DNA of 64,000 bases. Source: JAAEKA01 sp049299095 (GTDB lineage Bacteria > Chloroflexota > Anaerolineae > JAAEKA01). The position numbers and the translations under genes were made by a program. The stretch spans positions 35,278 through 99,277 of the forward strand of contig JBAQWV010000125.1 in NCBI GenBank assembly GCA_049299095.1, written 5' to 3'. Position 1 is the stretch's first letter. The number at the start of each line of letters is the position of its first letter. Shown piece by piece: positions 1 through 7,649 of the stretch. The notes beneath the pieces are model-generated. The model ran no database searches. It was not told the origin of the DNA and worked only from the letters and a program-made list of their open reading frames with translations.

Positions 1-642
1 CACAATGCCGAGCAGCGGCCAGTCGGAGAGCAGCAGGCGGCCAGTGGTCGCCAGCGCGGCGATCTGGATCAGTACAAAGGCGGTTATGGCGATAAATGCG
101 CCGCCTGCCAACGCGGCCAGTGTGCCGGATGGCGTGACCGCGCCCGACGTGCCGCGCACGACCGCGCGGCCGGTGGTGAGCAGGCGCGGGGTTTGTCTGG
201 ACAGCACGCCCAGCTCGGTGGCCCAGGTGTCGGCGTTGACAGTCGCCATCACGCCGAAATAGGCCAGTGTCAGGAAGATGTAGAGCGGGTTGCCGCTGCG
301 TGCGTGGCCGGGCCAATCCACCAGTGCATACACTAGCAGGGCCAACAGCGCGCCCGCGCCGCCATTCGCCAGCACCTGGCCCAGATCGCGGCGCTCGCCC
401 TTGGCAAATTTCTCCGACATGGCGGCCTTGTCGGCCTTGCGGTAATGGCTGAGCAGGGTGGAGCTGACGAAAAATGCGATCAGTGTCAGCCCCCACGTCC
501 AGCCGCCGAAGCCGAAGATGATCGTGCCGATCAGCACGGCCCCGGCCACGCCGCTGGCTGCCAATGAATTACGCCGATAAGCCAGCCAGCCGATGGCGCT
601 GCTGAGCAACAGTCCAACCAGTAAACGCGCCAATAACGCCAT
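1..642 (-). CDS. DUF92 family integral membrane protein (C-terminus beyond window)
   Basis: An open frame of 214 codons runs from an ATG at 642 leftwards off the window, so the 3' end is missing. The visible part is very hydrophobic. It carries the family's early Ala/Gly-rich helices (RRNSLAASGVAGAVLIGT), the FGFGGWTWG turn, and a loop with NADTWATELG, which I recognise from DUF92/TMEM19 proteins. Plant members such as VTE6 act as phytyl-phosphate kinases, but bacterial members are mostly uncharacterised, so a lipid-phosphate role is only inference. It lies 2 bp after the stop of the upstream PH-domain gene, so the two are probably co-transcribed. Confidence 0.85.
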   Translation of the reverse strand, partial: MALLARLLVGLLLSSAIGWLAYRRNSLAASGVAGAVLIGTIIFGFGGWTWGLTLIAFFVSSTLLSHYRKADKAAMSEKFAKGERRDLGQVLANGGAGALLALLVYALVDWPGHARSGNPLYIFLTLAYFGVMATVNADTWATELGVLSRQTPRLLTTGRAVVRGTSGAVTPSGTLAALAGGAFIAITAFVLIQIAALATTGRLLLSDWPLLGIV

Positions 643-644
643 GC

Positions 645-1589
645 CTAGCCTCGCGTCACGGTCAGCAAGGCAAGCAGCGCCGCAGCTTGTGCGGCCAGCG
701 CGCCGCCCCACAGCAACGCCGCAGCCATACGCTGCCGCTCATAGACAATCAATCCCCAGATGCCGTTGATCAGCCAGACGGCCAACCCAAAGGCTGGGAA
801 TAAGAAGATCGCGCGGCGATCCAGGCCGTTCCATTGCGGCAGAGCAAAGGGCAGGCTGGGGAAGCGATTAAGGGCGATGCTCAGCAGCAACAGGATACCG
901 GGAATGCCCAGCACTAGCAAGGCCAGCAGCAGCCAGTCTTGCCACAGCGGCCAGCGCATGATCGTGGGCCAATGACGTTGCTGTTGCACGACATGGGTCG
1001 GGCCGAGGCGATGATGTTCCTCCAACGCGGTTAAAAACGCATCAGGATCTGCAGGCGAGATCGCGTAAACACCGCCAGTGGTATCCAGCACCAGTTGATT
1101 GGGGAGCGGTTGCGAGGCCACGCTGTAGACCTTACGGCCCTGCAAAATGCGCCGCGTGCCCAGGTCGGCGCCAAAGATCACGAAACGTTTAAGGGCAGGC
1201 CAGCGCTCAGCTAGCAAGCGCGCCGGCTCGTCTACTTGCCCGTTCGGCCCTTCTGCCACCTGAACACCCTTGATCAACGCCTCGACGGCTGCGCCGCGCC
1301 GCACGGCTTGGATATTGCCCAGCGGGATGGTTTGGCGCACAGGCCCCCATGCCAGCGTCAGCGCATTGCGGTCTATCCAGTAGGCGAGGCTCAGGCTGGC
1401 CCAGGCGCGCCACAGCACGTAGGCAATCGGCAGCCAAAGCAGCAAAAAAAGCAGCAGCAGGATAAAAGTAAAGCCTCCCACCGGCAATGCAAGCGTCAGC
1501 AGGGCTACAAGCAGATTAACGCCGATCAGTGCGGCCGCGGTGAGCAGCGCGCGACGGCCGTCAGTAGCAGTTGAAGGTTTAAAGACCAT
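645..1589 (-). CDS. PH-domain-like membrane protein, 314 aa
   Basis: Two hydrophobic segments near the N-terminus (about residues 18-65) are followed by a soluble, beta-rich stretch (about 70-195). That stretch includes WIDRNALTLAWGPVRQTIPL and YAISPADPDAFLTAL, patterns typical of bacterial pleckstrin-homology-like domains. Three further membrane segments fill the C-terminal third. The soluble domain probably faces the cytoplasm. No catalytic motif is visible. The gene is followed 2 bp later by the DUF92 gene, suggesting a membrane-related two-gene unit. The function is unknown; the PH-like call rests on pattern only. Confidence 0.7.
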   Translation of the reverse strand: MVFKPSTATDGRRALLTAAALIGVNLLVALLTLALPVGGFTFILLLLFLLLWLPIAYVLWRAWASLSLAYWIDRNALTLAWGPVRQTIPLGNIQAVRRGAAVEALIKGVQVAEGPNGQVDEPARLLAERWPALKRFVIFGADLGTRRILQGRKVYSVASQPLPNQLVLDTTGGVYAISPADPDAFLTALEEHHRLGPTHVVQQQRHWPTIMRWPLWQDWLLLALLVLGIPGILLLLSIALNRFPSLPFALPQWNGLDRRAIFLFPAFGLAVWLINGIWGLIVYERQRMAAALLWGGALAAQAAALLALLTVTRG

Positions 1590-1641
1590 AAAAGGAAGTG
1601 CGTGCCTGATCGCTTTCGATCAGACGCGCCAGGTATGCGTG

Positions 1642-2562
1642 TCAGGAATAAACCGGCGTATTCCAGTGCCGGTATTTTTCAACGTTGCCGCGCACCACGT
1701 CAAAATACAGATCGCGGATGGCTGTGGTGATCGGTCCCATGCTGCCACTGCCGACAGGGCGATGATCCACCGCGGTGATGGCCGCGACTTGCACGCCGGT
1801 TCCGCAGAAGAAAAGCTCATCGCATACATACAGTTCGGTACGGTCTATCTCACGCTCTTCGGTGGCAAGGCCCAACTCAGCCGCGGCCAGTTCCATGATC
1901 GTGCGGCGGGTGATGCCTTCGAGGATGTTGGCATAGATCGGCGGGGTGATCAGGCGGCCATTGCGCACCATGAACAGGTTTTCCGCGCTGCCCTCGCCCA
2001 CGTGGCCGTTTTGATTGAGCACAATGGCTTCGTCGTAACCGTCCAGCAGCGCCTCGGACTTGACGAACGCAGAGTTGACATAGGCCCCGGCGATCTTGCC
2101 GCGCGCGGGGATGGCGTTGTCATCCACGCGCCGCCAGGAGGAAACGCACACCGACGCGCCTTCTTCCTTGTCCACATAGCGGCCAAAGGGGGTGGCAAAG
2201 ATGGTCACTTCGTCCTTCATGCCATGCAGCAACACACCGATGCGCAGATCAGCCTTGTACGCGAGCGGGCGCACGTAGGTGTCGCTGTGAAAGCCCTCGC
2301 GGCGGATCAACTCGACCACAACTTCACGCAACTGCTCAACGCTGTAGGGCAACTGCATCATCAGCAGGCCCGCGGAGGTGACGAAGCGTTTGATGTGATC
2401 TTCGAGACGGAAGATGTACAGTTGCTCGGCCCGCTCATTCCAATAGGCGCGGATGCCGCCGAAGCAGGCAGTACCGTAGTGCAGCGCATGGGTCATCACG
2501 CTGATCTTGGCTTGCTCGATGGGCACGATCTGCCCCTCGAAAAATGCGTACTTGGTTTCCAT
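1642..2562 (-). CDS. ilvE: Branched-chain amino acid aminotransferase
   Basis: A 306-aa fold-type IV PLP aminotransferase that performs the last step of Val/Leu/Ile synthesis, or the first step of their breakdown, using glutamate/2-oxoglutarate. Visible family blocks are the N-terminal FEGQIVPIEQAKISVMTHAL and FGGIRAYWN, then PLP-lysine context ARGKIAGAYVNSAF, then GHVGEGSAENLFMV, and C-terminal ELFFCGTGVQVAAI. Length is normal for the IlvE family. AGG lies 6 nt before the ATG at 2562. It is apparently monocistronic, with no other biosynthetic genes nearby. Confidence 0.96.
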   Translation of the reverse strand: METKYAFFEGQIVPIEQAKISVMTHALHYGTACFGGIRAYWNERAEQLYIFRLEDHIKRFVTSAGLLMMQLPYSVEQLREVVVELIRREGFHSDTYVRPLAYKADLRIGVLLHGMKDEVTIFATPFGRYVDKEEGASVCVSSWRRVDDNAIPARGKIAGAYVNSAFVKSEALLDGYDEAIVLNQNGHVGEGSAENLFMVRNGRLITPPIYANILEGITRRTIMELAAAELGLATEEREIDRTELYVCDELFFCGTGVQVAAITAVDHRPVGSGSMGPITTAIRDLYFDVVRGNVEKYRHWNTPVYS

Positions 2563-2714
2563 AAGATACCTGGTTGGGTGAATGCAAGAAATGGGTCAAC
2601 GCAGGCCATTGTAGCGCAGCGCGCCCGAATCGCCAAGTGCGCCCGGGGGAGGCGTGAAGCGTATGATGTGAAGCGTTAAGAGAATTTGATCCGTCCTGTC
2701 ATCTTGTCACCGTT

Positions 2715-4004
2715 TCATTCATCCGTTTCTGCGGCCACGCGCGCGCAGAATTCGCGCAGCACGGTTTCTGCATCCACGTCCGCAGCACGCGCTTCGGCCA
2801 CCAGTTGCCACAGCGCACGCGCCAGCGGATCGGCGGTGTTCAGGTCTACCTCACGCCCGACGCGCTGCAAACGGCTTTGATACTTGCTCGCCAGTGCCAG
2901 TGCGGGCAGCCCCTTGGGCACACTCGCCAGCAGCGATGCCGCCTTGTCCCCGCCTTCGGCAGCCTTGATCGCGGCCCAGTTGTCCAGCACCTCCTCCACG
3001 CCGCTCACCACCGTGTCGTCGAATACATGCGGATGACGACGAATTAGCTTGCGATTGACCGCTTCCATCACCTGCGGCCAGCTAAAACGCTCCTCCTCCG
3101 CGGCAATCTGGGCCAGCATTGCCAGCGTCAGTGTGGTATCTCCCAACTCTTCAGCGATTTTGCCGTCATCATCGGCATCCAGCGCCTCCAGCAACTCGTA
3201 TGTCTCTTCCAGTACATCCTTGCGCAGCGTTTGCAGCGTCTGTTCCCGATCCCACGGACAGCCATTGGGCGCGCGCAGGTACGCCACGATCTCTTGCAGA
3301 CGCTCGAATGAGCCGTATTCGCTGACCGGCGGCAGATACAGCGAAGTCAAATGATCGAACTCCGCGCTGCGGTCGAGCGCGTACAGCGGCGTTTGCCGCA
3401 TCACCTGCTCGGCGGTACCCGCGCCCTGCAAGACTGTCACCGGATGCTGCGCATCGTAGCTGTGCAGCAGGGTCAGCTTGACATCGCTGGCCAGGCCGCG
3501 GCTGTAACATTGCGCCAGCAGTGCGGGCCGCGTTGGGTCAAAGGGAGGCGCATGGCGCGCAGCCACGACCATCGCATCCACCACCTGCAAGCCATCGGTC
3601 GCTAGCGGGTCCAGCCCCAACGCCAGGCAGGAAGGTTCGAGAAAGCTGACACCGCTCAACACGCGCACCGGCAGCCCCTGCGCGGCCGCGCGCGCCTGGA
3701 TCAGCCAGGTCGTAGTTTCGCCCACAGCCGGATCGCCCGGAACCGCGTAGACAACCCCCTGGGGGCGGCGGCCCAGCTCGATCACCGCATCGGCAATGCG
3801 CGTGTAGACATCGGCGAAGGTATCCGCGGCCGCGTACAGCGCGTCAAAGCTGACGATCTGCAAGCTGGCTGGCAGGGCTGCCAGGGTAGGATGACGGTTG
3901 GTACGCACCACCAGTTCGTCCAGCGAGACGAGCAATTCCCAGGCTGCGCGGGTCAACAAACCGGGATCGCCCGGCCCCAATCCGACAATCGTGATGTGGC
4001 TCAA
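2715..4004 (-). CDS. yabN: Tetrapyrrole-methylase/MazG fusion (YabN-like nucleotide pyrophosphohydrolase)
   Basis: A 429-aa two-domain protein. The N-terminal domain (about 1-220) begins with ITIVGLGPGDPGLLTRAA, the SAM-binding start of the tetrapyrrole methylase fold. The C-terminal MazG domain shows GCPWDREQTLQTLRKDVLEE and a later AEELGDTTLTLAMLA, giving the Mg-binding Glu/Asp set of an all-alpha NTP pyrophosphohydrolase. The role is probably clearing non-canonical NTPs; the methylase half is of unknown substrate in this family. The TTG at 4004 is preferred because AGGAG (4012-4016, reverse strand) sits 7 nt upstream and the protein then starts at the conserved domain. An upstream in-frame ATG at 4067 would add an unconserved tail. 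Confidence 0.92.
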   Translation of the reverse strand: MSHITIVGLGPGDPGLLTRAAWELLVSLDELVVRTNRHPTLAALPASLQIVSFDALYAAADTFADVYTRIADAVIELGRRPQGVVYAVPGDPAVGETTTWLIQARAAAQGLPVRVLSGVSFLEPSCLALGLDPLATDGLQVVDAMVVAARHAPPFDPTRPALLAQCYSRGLASDVKLTLLHSYDAQHPVTVLQGAGTAEQVMRQTPLYALDRSAEFDHLTSLYLPPVSEYGSFERLQEIVAYLRAPNGCPWDREQTLQTLRKDVLEETYELLEALDADDDGKIAEELGDTTLTLAMLAQIAAEEERFSWPQVMEAVNRKLIRRHPHVFDDTVVSGVEEVLDNWAAIKAAEGGDKAASLLASVPKGLPALALASKYQSRLQRVGREVDLNTADPLARALWQLVAEARAADVDAETVLREFCARVAAETDE

Positions 4005-4203
4005 GGGGTCACTCCTGCAAACAAGATGTAATTCATCAGTCAATCGGCCATGTGTATGGAAAAACAAGGGTATCTCGCATCGTGGACGAATTTACAACTC
4101 ATCCACAGCGTTTTTGCCCAATCCACCGCGAATTGCAAAATCGTAGTACACAGTTGGCTGCTGACCGTATCGAGACTGTCCCTGCTGATTTCAACAACAT
4201 GCG

Positions 4204-4232
4204 ATTATAGCCCAGCGCGCCTGCGCAGCCAA
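4204..4232 (-). promoter_or_regulatory. Predicted sigma70-type promoter of the yabN-like gene
   Basis: On the minus strand TTGGCT (4227-4232) is followed after exactly 17 nt by TATAAT (4204-4209). Transcription would begin near 4197, leaving an untranslated leader of about 190 nt before the TTG start. No clear hairpin was found in that leader. Together with the ParA promoter this accounts for most of the 4005-4320 gap. Confidence 0.6.
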
Positions 4233-4261
4233 GTGCGCACCCCGCCTGCTTGGCTAAATTG

Positions 4262-4270
4262 TGGTATACT
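4262..4270 (+). promoter_or_regulatory. Extended -10 promoter of the ParA-like gene
   Basis: TGG followed directly by TATACT gives an extended -10 element about 50 nt upstream of the ParA start; no good -35 hexamer is present at the usual distance. GAGGAG (4308-4313) is the ribosome binding site, 7 nt before the ATG at 4321. Confidence 0.5.
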
Positions 4271-4320
4271 GGGGGCAAATCGGGCGGTTGGCTGCCATAG
4301 CAAGCATGAGGAGCGCAGGC

Positions 4321-5067
4321 ATGAGACGAATCGCAGTTTCTTTGACCAAGGGCGGCGTGGGCAAGACCACCACAGCCGTCAACCTGGCCGCCGGGCTGGC
4401 CAGGGCCGGTTATCAGGTGCTGTTGGTTGATGCAGACACGCAGGGCCAGGCGGGCAAGTCGCTGGGCGTGCAGCCCGCGCAAGGCCTGAACGAAGTCGTG
4501 GCCGGTGAAGCCACGCTGGATGAAGTGATCGTCCCCGCGCGCGAGCGGCTGTGGTTGCTGGCTGGCAGCAAGAGCCTGGCCGGGCTGAAGCGGTTGATCG
4601 CGCGCCGCGACTATGGCGCCGAGCGCACGCTGGCCGAGGCGCTGGAGCCGCTGGATGGCCGTTATGATTTCGTGGTCGTAGACACCGCGCCCGGCTGGGA
4701 TGTGCTGACGGTCAACGTGCTGTTTTACGCCAGCGAAGTACTGGCGCCGGTGTCGTTGGAAGTGATGACGCTGCAAGGGCTGATGGAGTTTAGCCAGAGC
4801 ATGACCAGCATCCAGCGTTACCGCGATGACCTGACGCTACGCTACGTTGTGCCGACCTTCCTTGACCGCCGTGTCAAAAAATCGCAGGAGATCCTCGACC
4901 AACTGGCCGCGCACTACCCCGCGCAGCTTTGCCCGCCCATTCGCTACAACGTGCGGCTTTCCGAAGCTCCCGGCTATCGCCAGCACATCTTCGAGTATGC
5001 CCCCACCTCTACGGGAGCGGAGGATTACCGCGCCCTGACCGAAAGGATCGCACAAGATGGCCCGTAA
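4321..5067 (+). CDS. ParA/MinD-family ATPase, 248 aa
   Basis: A deviant Walker A (LTKGGVGKTT, residues 8-17) opens the protein, followed by VDADTQGQAGKSLGV (switch I/A') and VVVDTAPGWD (Walker B). These define the Soj/ParA-type dimeric ATPases that move DNA, replicons or protein complexes. There is no ParB or parS-like gene nearby, so chromosome partitioning is not supported; an orphan ParA serving cargo positioning is as likely. The start at 4321 is chosen for its Shine-Dalgarno and because Walker A then lies at the normal distance. The last 11 bases overlap the next gene, which suggests translational coupling and a shared job. Confidence 0.9.
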   Translation: MRRIAVSLTKGGVGKTTTAVNLAAGLARAGYQVLLVDADTQGQAGKSLGVQPAQGLNEVVAGEATLDEVIVPARERLWLLAGSKSLAGLKRLIARRDYGAERTLAEALEPLDGRYDFVVVDTAPGWDVLTVNVLFYASEVLAPVSLEVMTLQGLMEFSQSMTSIQRYRDDLTLRYVVPTFLDRRVKKSQEILDQLAAHYPAQLCPPIRYNVRLSEAPGYRQHIFEYAPTSTGAEDYRALTERIAQDGP

Positions 5068-5455
5068 AGAAACCCCCGACGTCCTGGCCGAACTGCTGGG
5101 CGGCCCGACGGAAGCATTGTCCAGTCCATCAAGCCACCCGGCCCCGCCCAAGCCCAAAGCCACTGCGCGCGCCGCCAAGCCGAAATCCTCCGCGCAGCAA
5201 CCTGCGAGCGCGCCCGCTGCGCCGGCTCCGGCTGCCTGGGACTATCTGGTCATTTCGTTCAGCGAATATCGCGGCTGGCGGCCGCGCTTTATCAACGGCC
5301 AGGAAATCCGCAACTGGATGCAAGCACCGCTGATCCACGATTATCTCGGTCAACTGGGCGAAGATGGCTGGGAAATGACCGGCGCGGGCGGCGGCAAGGC
5401 GCTGTACGGCTCCAGCGACTATTATCAAGTCTTTTTTAAGCGCGCCAAGCGGTGA
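5057..5455 (+). CDS. DUF4177-like small protein with disordered N-terminus
   Basis: This 132-aa protein has a Pro/Ala/Lys-rich, probably disordered first half (about 15-58). A compact C-terminal domain follows, containing YLVISFSEYRGW, INGQEIRNW, LGQLGEDGWEM and YYQVFFKR, the layout of DUF4177-type domains. The domain has no known enzymatic role. It overlaps the ParA-like gene by 11 bp and probably partners it: a basic disordered tail is a common way to contact ParA or DNA, though this is inference. Confidence 0.7.
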   Translation: MARKETPDVLAELLGGPTEALSSPSSHPAPPKPKATARAAKPKSSAQQPASAPAAPAPAAWDYLVISFSEYRGWRPRFINGQEIRNWMQAPLIHDYLGQLGEDGWEMTGAGGGKALYGSSDYYQVFFKRAKR

Positions 5456-5459
5456 TATT

Positions 5460-6158
5460 GTGGCAAGCGAACGTATTTTAATCGTCGAAGATGACCGTGC
5501 GGTGGCGCGCGGCCTGCAATATGGCCTGCAAGCAGAAGGTTTCACCGCACTGTGGGCCAACACCGGCCAGCTTGCGTTGGTGATGGCGCGCGATGAACAG
5601 CCCCACCTGGTGTTGCTAGACATTCGCCTACCCGACATCAGCGGCTTTGATGTATGCCGCCAATTGCGCAGCGAAGGCCGTCGAATGCCGATTCTGATGC
5701 TGACCGCGCGCGATGAAGAGCTAGACAAGGTGCTGGGGCTGGAGCTAGGCGCGGACGACTACCTGGTGAAGCCGTACAGCCTGCGCGAGCTGGTGTCGCG
5801 CGTGCGTGCGTTGCTGCGCCGCGCCTATGGTGAGCTGGCCGCGCCCGCGCCGGATCAACGTTTGGTGTTTGGCAGCCTGGTGATTGACATGGAACGGCTG
5901 CTGGTACTGCGCAATCAGCAACTTCTCGAACTGACCCCGATTGAGTTTCGCTTGCTGCGCTATCTGGCCAGCCACCCCGACCGCCCCTTCAATCGCGACC
6001 AGTTGATTGATGCGCTGTGGGGGTACGACAGCGACATCGGCAGTGACCGCACGGTGGATGTGCATGTGCGGCATCTGCGCCAAAAACTCGAAGAAGACCC
6101 CGCCAATCCCCGCTGGATCGTGACGGTACGCGGGTTTGGTTACAAATTCGCTCCGTAA
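5460..6158 (+). CDS. OmpR/PhoB-family response regulator
   Basis: A 232-aa two-domain regulator. The receiver domain has the acidic pair E10/D11-D12, phospho-acceptor D54 (LVLLDIRLPD), T82 and K104 (GADDYLVKPYS). The C-terminal winged-helix domain ends with DRTVDVHVRHLRQKLEEDP and TVRGFGYKF, typical of OmpR-like DNA binding. The start is GTG at 5460. It is followed by a PDZ protein and a histidine kinase on the same strand, so it is the cognate regulator of that kinase. A direct repeat just downstream (6176-6193) is a candidate binding site. Confidence 0.95.
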   Translation: MASERILIVEDDRAVARGLQYGLQAEGFTALWANTGQLALVMARDEQPHLVLLDIRLPDISGFDVCRQLRSEGRRMPILMLTARDEELDKVLGLELGADDYLVKPYSLRELVSRVRALLRRAYGELAAPAPDQRLVFGSLVIDMERLLVLRNQQLLELTPIEFRLLRYLASHPDRPFNRDQLIDALWGYDSDIGSDRTVDVHVRHLRQKLEEDPANPRWIVTVRGFGYKFAP

Positions 6159-6175
6159 CCAGCCATATTACGAAA

Positions 6176-6220
6176 TCTTAACCGGCTTCTAACATCCTTG
6201 CAGCAGCTTCCTGATAGACT
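6176..6220 (+). promoter_or_regulatory. Direct-repeat operator and extended -10 promoter for the PDZ gene
   Basis: TCTTAAC (6176-6182) and TTCTAAC (6187-6193) are near-copies offset by 11 bp, the spacing expected of an OmpR/PhoB-type dimer. About 20 bp further on, TGA plus TAGACT (6212-6220) forms an extended -10 element. The repeat would sit near position -42, consistent with activation by the adjacent response regulator. Function is inferred from layout. Confidence 0.5.
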
Positions 6221-6290
6221 CTATGGATGAAAGCGCTGCGCATCTGGGCTGCGCTTCAATCGAAAAAAGCTCTCTCAGGAGGAGTATTGT

Positions 6291-7544
6291 ATGAAAACTC
6301 GCTGGTTGTTTATTGGAATGGTGGCCGTCGTGCTGACGGCCTTGCTTGGCGTCTCGCTGGTCTCGGCACAGACAGTCACACCCGTGGCCGAGCCGGGGGT
6401 TGTGGTAGTACGCGTAGACGCGGATGGCCCGGCAGCTGCAGCTGGCGTCAAACGCGGCGATATTTTGCTGGCCGTGGACACGCAGCAAATCAACCAGCCG
6501 CTCGACTGGTTTACCGCTATCCGCAATCTCGAAACCGGCAAGGCGATCAGCCTGAAAGTGCAGCACGGCGACGCGACCAAGACCCTCAAGGCCACCGTGG
6601 CCGAGCGTAACAGCCGCGCTTACCTGGGCTTGCAGGTTTATCTAGGCGGCGCAGCCGCGGACACTGGCAGCACCACGACGCCGCAGGGCACGCCAGTGCC
6701 AGCTACACCTGCTTTGCCTGTGGTGCCAGCCCCCGCCGAGCCGACGTTGAGTGCCGTACCCGGCGCCCAGGTGATGGAGCTGGTTAAGGGCAGCCCGGCC
6801 GCCAAGGCTGGCTTGCAGATAGATGACGTGATCACTGCCGTGGACAACGAAAGCGTGGCCGATGGCAACCTGGCCGACATCATCGGTTCGTATGCCCCCG
6901 GCGACAAGGTGACGCTCACCGTGGCGCGCGGCGGCGATGACACAGACACCGAAGACGTGACTGTCACGCTGGGCAAAAACCCTGACGACGCCACCCGCGC
7001 CTATCTCGGTATTCGTTACGCCAACACGAGCGAATTACCGATGCTGCCCTTCGCTTTGCCAAACGACGACGAGGGCACGATGCCGGTAGAGCCTGACCAA
7101 ACCATGCCCGACTTCAGCACAGTGCAGGGCGCGCTGGTGCGCTCGGTGGTGGCCAACGGCCCGGCAGCCAAAGCGGGCATACAGGCTGATGATGTGATTA
7201 CCGCGATGGATGGCGAGGATGTTGCGGACGCGCAGGCGTTGGTGGACGCGGTCGCTGCGCACAAGCCCGGCGACAAAGTGACGCTCGCTGTGACGCGCAC
7301 GGACGCAACCGATCCGGTGGATGTTACCGTCACGCTGGGCAAGCATCCCGATGACGCCGCCAAGGCCTATCTGGGTGTATCCATTGCTTCCACCCACATG
7401 CAGTTCCGTAGCAATGGTGGAATGCCCAACGATGGCAGCTTCCAGCTTCCCTTTGACCTGGACAAACTACCCTTCGATCTGCACGATCTTCCCTTCCAGA
7501 TGCCAGAGTTGCAGGAGAACGCAACCCCGCAACCTCAGGCGTAA
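6291..7544 (+). CDS. Secreted protein with three PDZ domains
   Basis: A 417-aa protein with a signal peptide (residues 1-26, ending VSLVSA). Three PDZ units follow, each recognisable by a G-P-A-A-x-A-G-x-x-x-x-D pattern: DGPAAAAGVKRGDILL, KGSPAAKAGLQIDDVITAV and ANGPAAKAGIQADDVITAM. Each unit ends with a conserved V-T-L-G-K-x-P-D-D-A linker. No protease domain is present, so it is not DegP/HtrA; it may bind exposed C-termini outside the membrane. GGAGGAG lies 5 nt before the ATG. Placed between a response regulator and its kinase, it may be a periplasmic or extracellular sensor partner, similar in logic to CpxP. Confidence 0.85.
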   Translation: MKTRWLFIGMVAVVLTALLGVSLVSAQTVTPVAEPGVVVVRVDADGPAAAAGVKRGDILLAVDTQQINQPLDWFTAIRNLETGKAISLKVQHGDATKTLKATVAERNSRAYLGLQVYLGGAAADTGSTTTPQGTPVPATPALPVVPAPAEPTLSAVPGAQVMELVKGSPAAKAGLQIDDVITAVDNESVADGNLADIIGSYAPGDKVTLTVARGGDDTDTEDVTVTLGKNPDDATRAYLGIRYANTSELPMLPFALPNDDEGTMPVEPDQTMPDFSTVQGALVRSVVANGPAAKAGIQADDVITAMDGEDVADAQALVDAVAAHKPGDKVTLAVTRTDATDPVDVTVTLGKHPDDAAKAYLGVSIASTHMQFRSNGGMPNDGSFQLPFDLDKLPFDLHDLPFQMPELQENATPQPQA

Positions 7545-7555
7545 TTGAAGTTGCT

Positions 7556-7599
7556 GGCGGCAGGCGCATTCCCCCCGAACGCCTGCCGCCTCTTTTTTT
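7556..7599 (+). terminator. Rho-independent terminator after the PDZ gene
   Basis: A perfect 11-bp stem (7556-7566 with 7580-7590, GGCGGCAGGCG/CGCCTGCCGCC) with a 13-nt loop is followed by a T-rich run (7591-7599). It lies 11 nt after the PDZ stop and before the kinase, so kinase levels would depend on read-through or a separate promoter. Confidence 0.85.
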
Positions 7600-7649
7600 A
7601 CTTTTGCGTCCAGCCATTCAGCCGCCGACCAAGGTCTGACCGAATCATC

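Noticed and set aside
1540..2679. A 379-codon plus-strand open frame over ilvE
   Set aside because: It is the antisense of ilvE, whose family blocks are complete on the other strand; its own product shows no family pattern.
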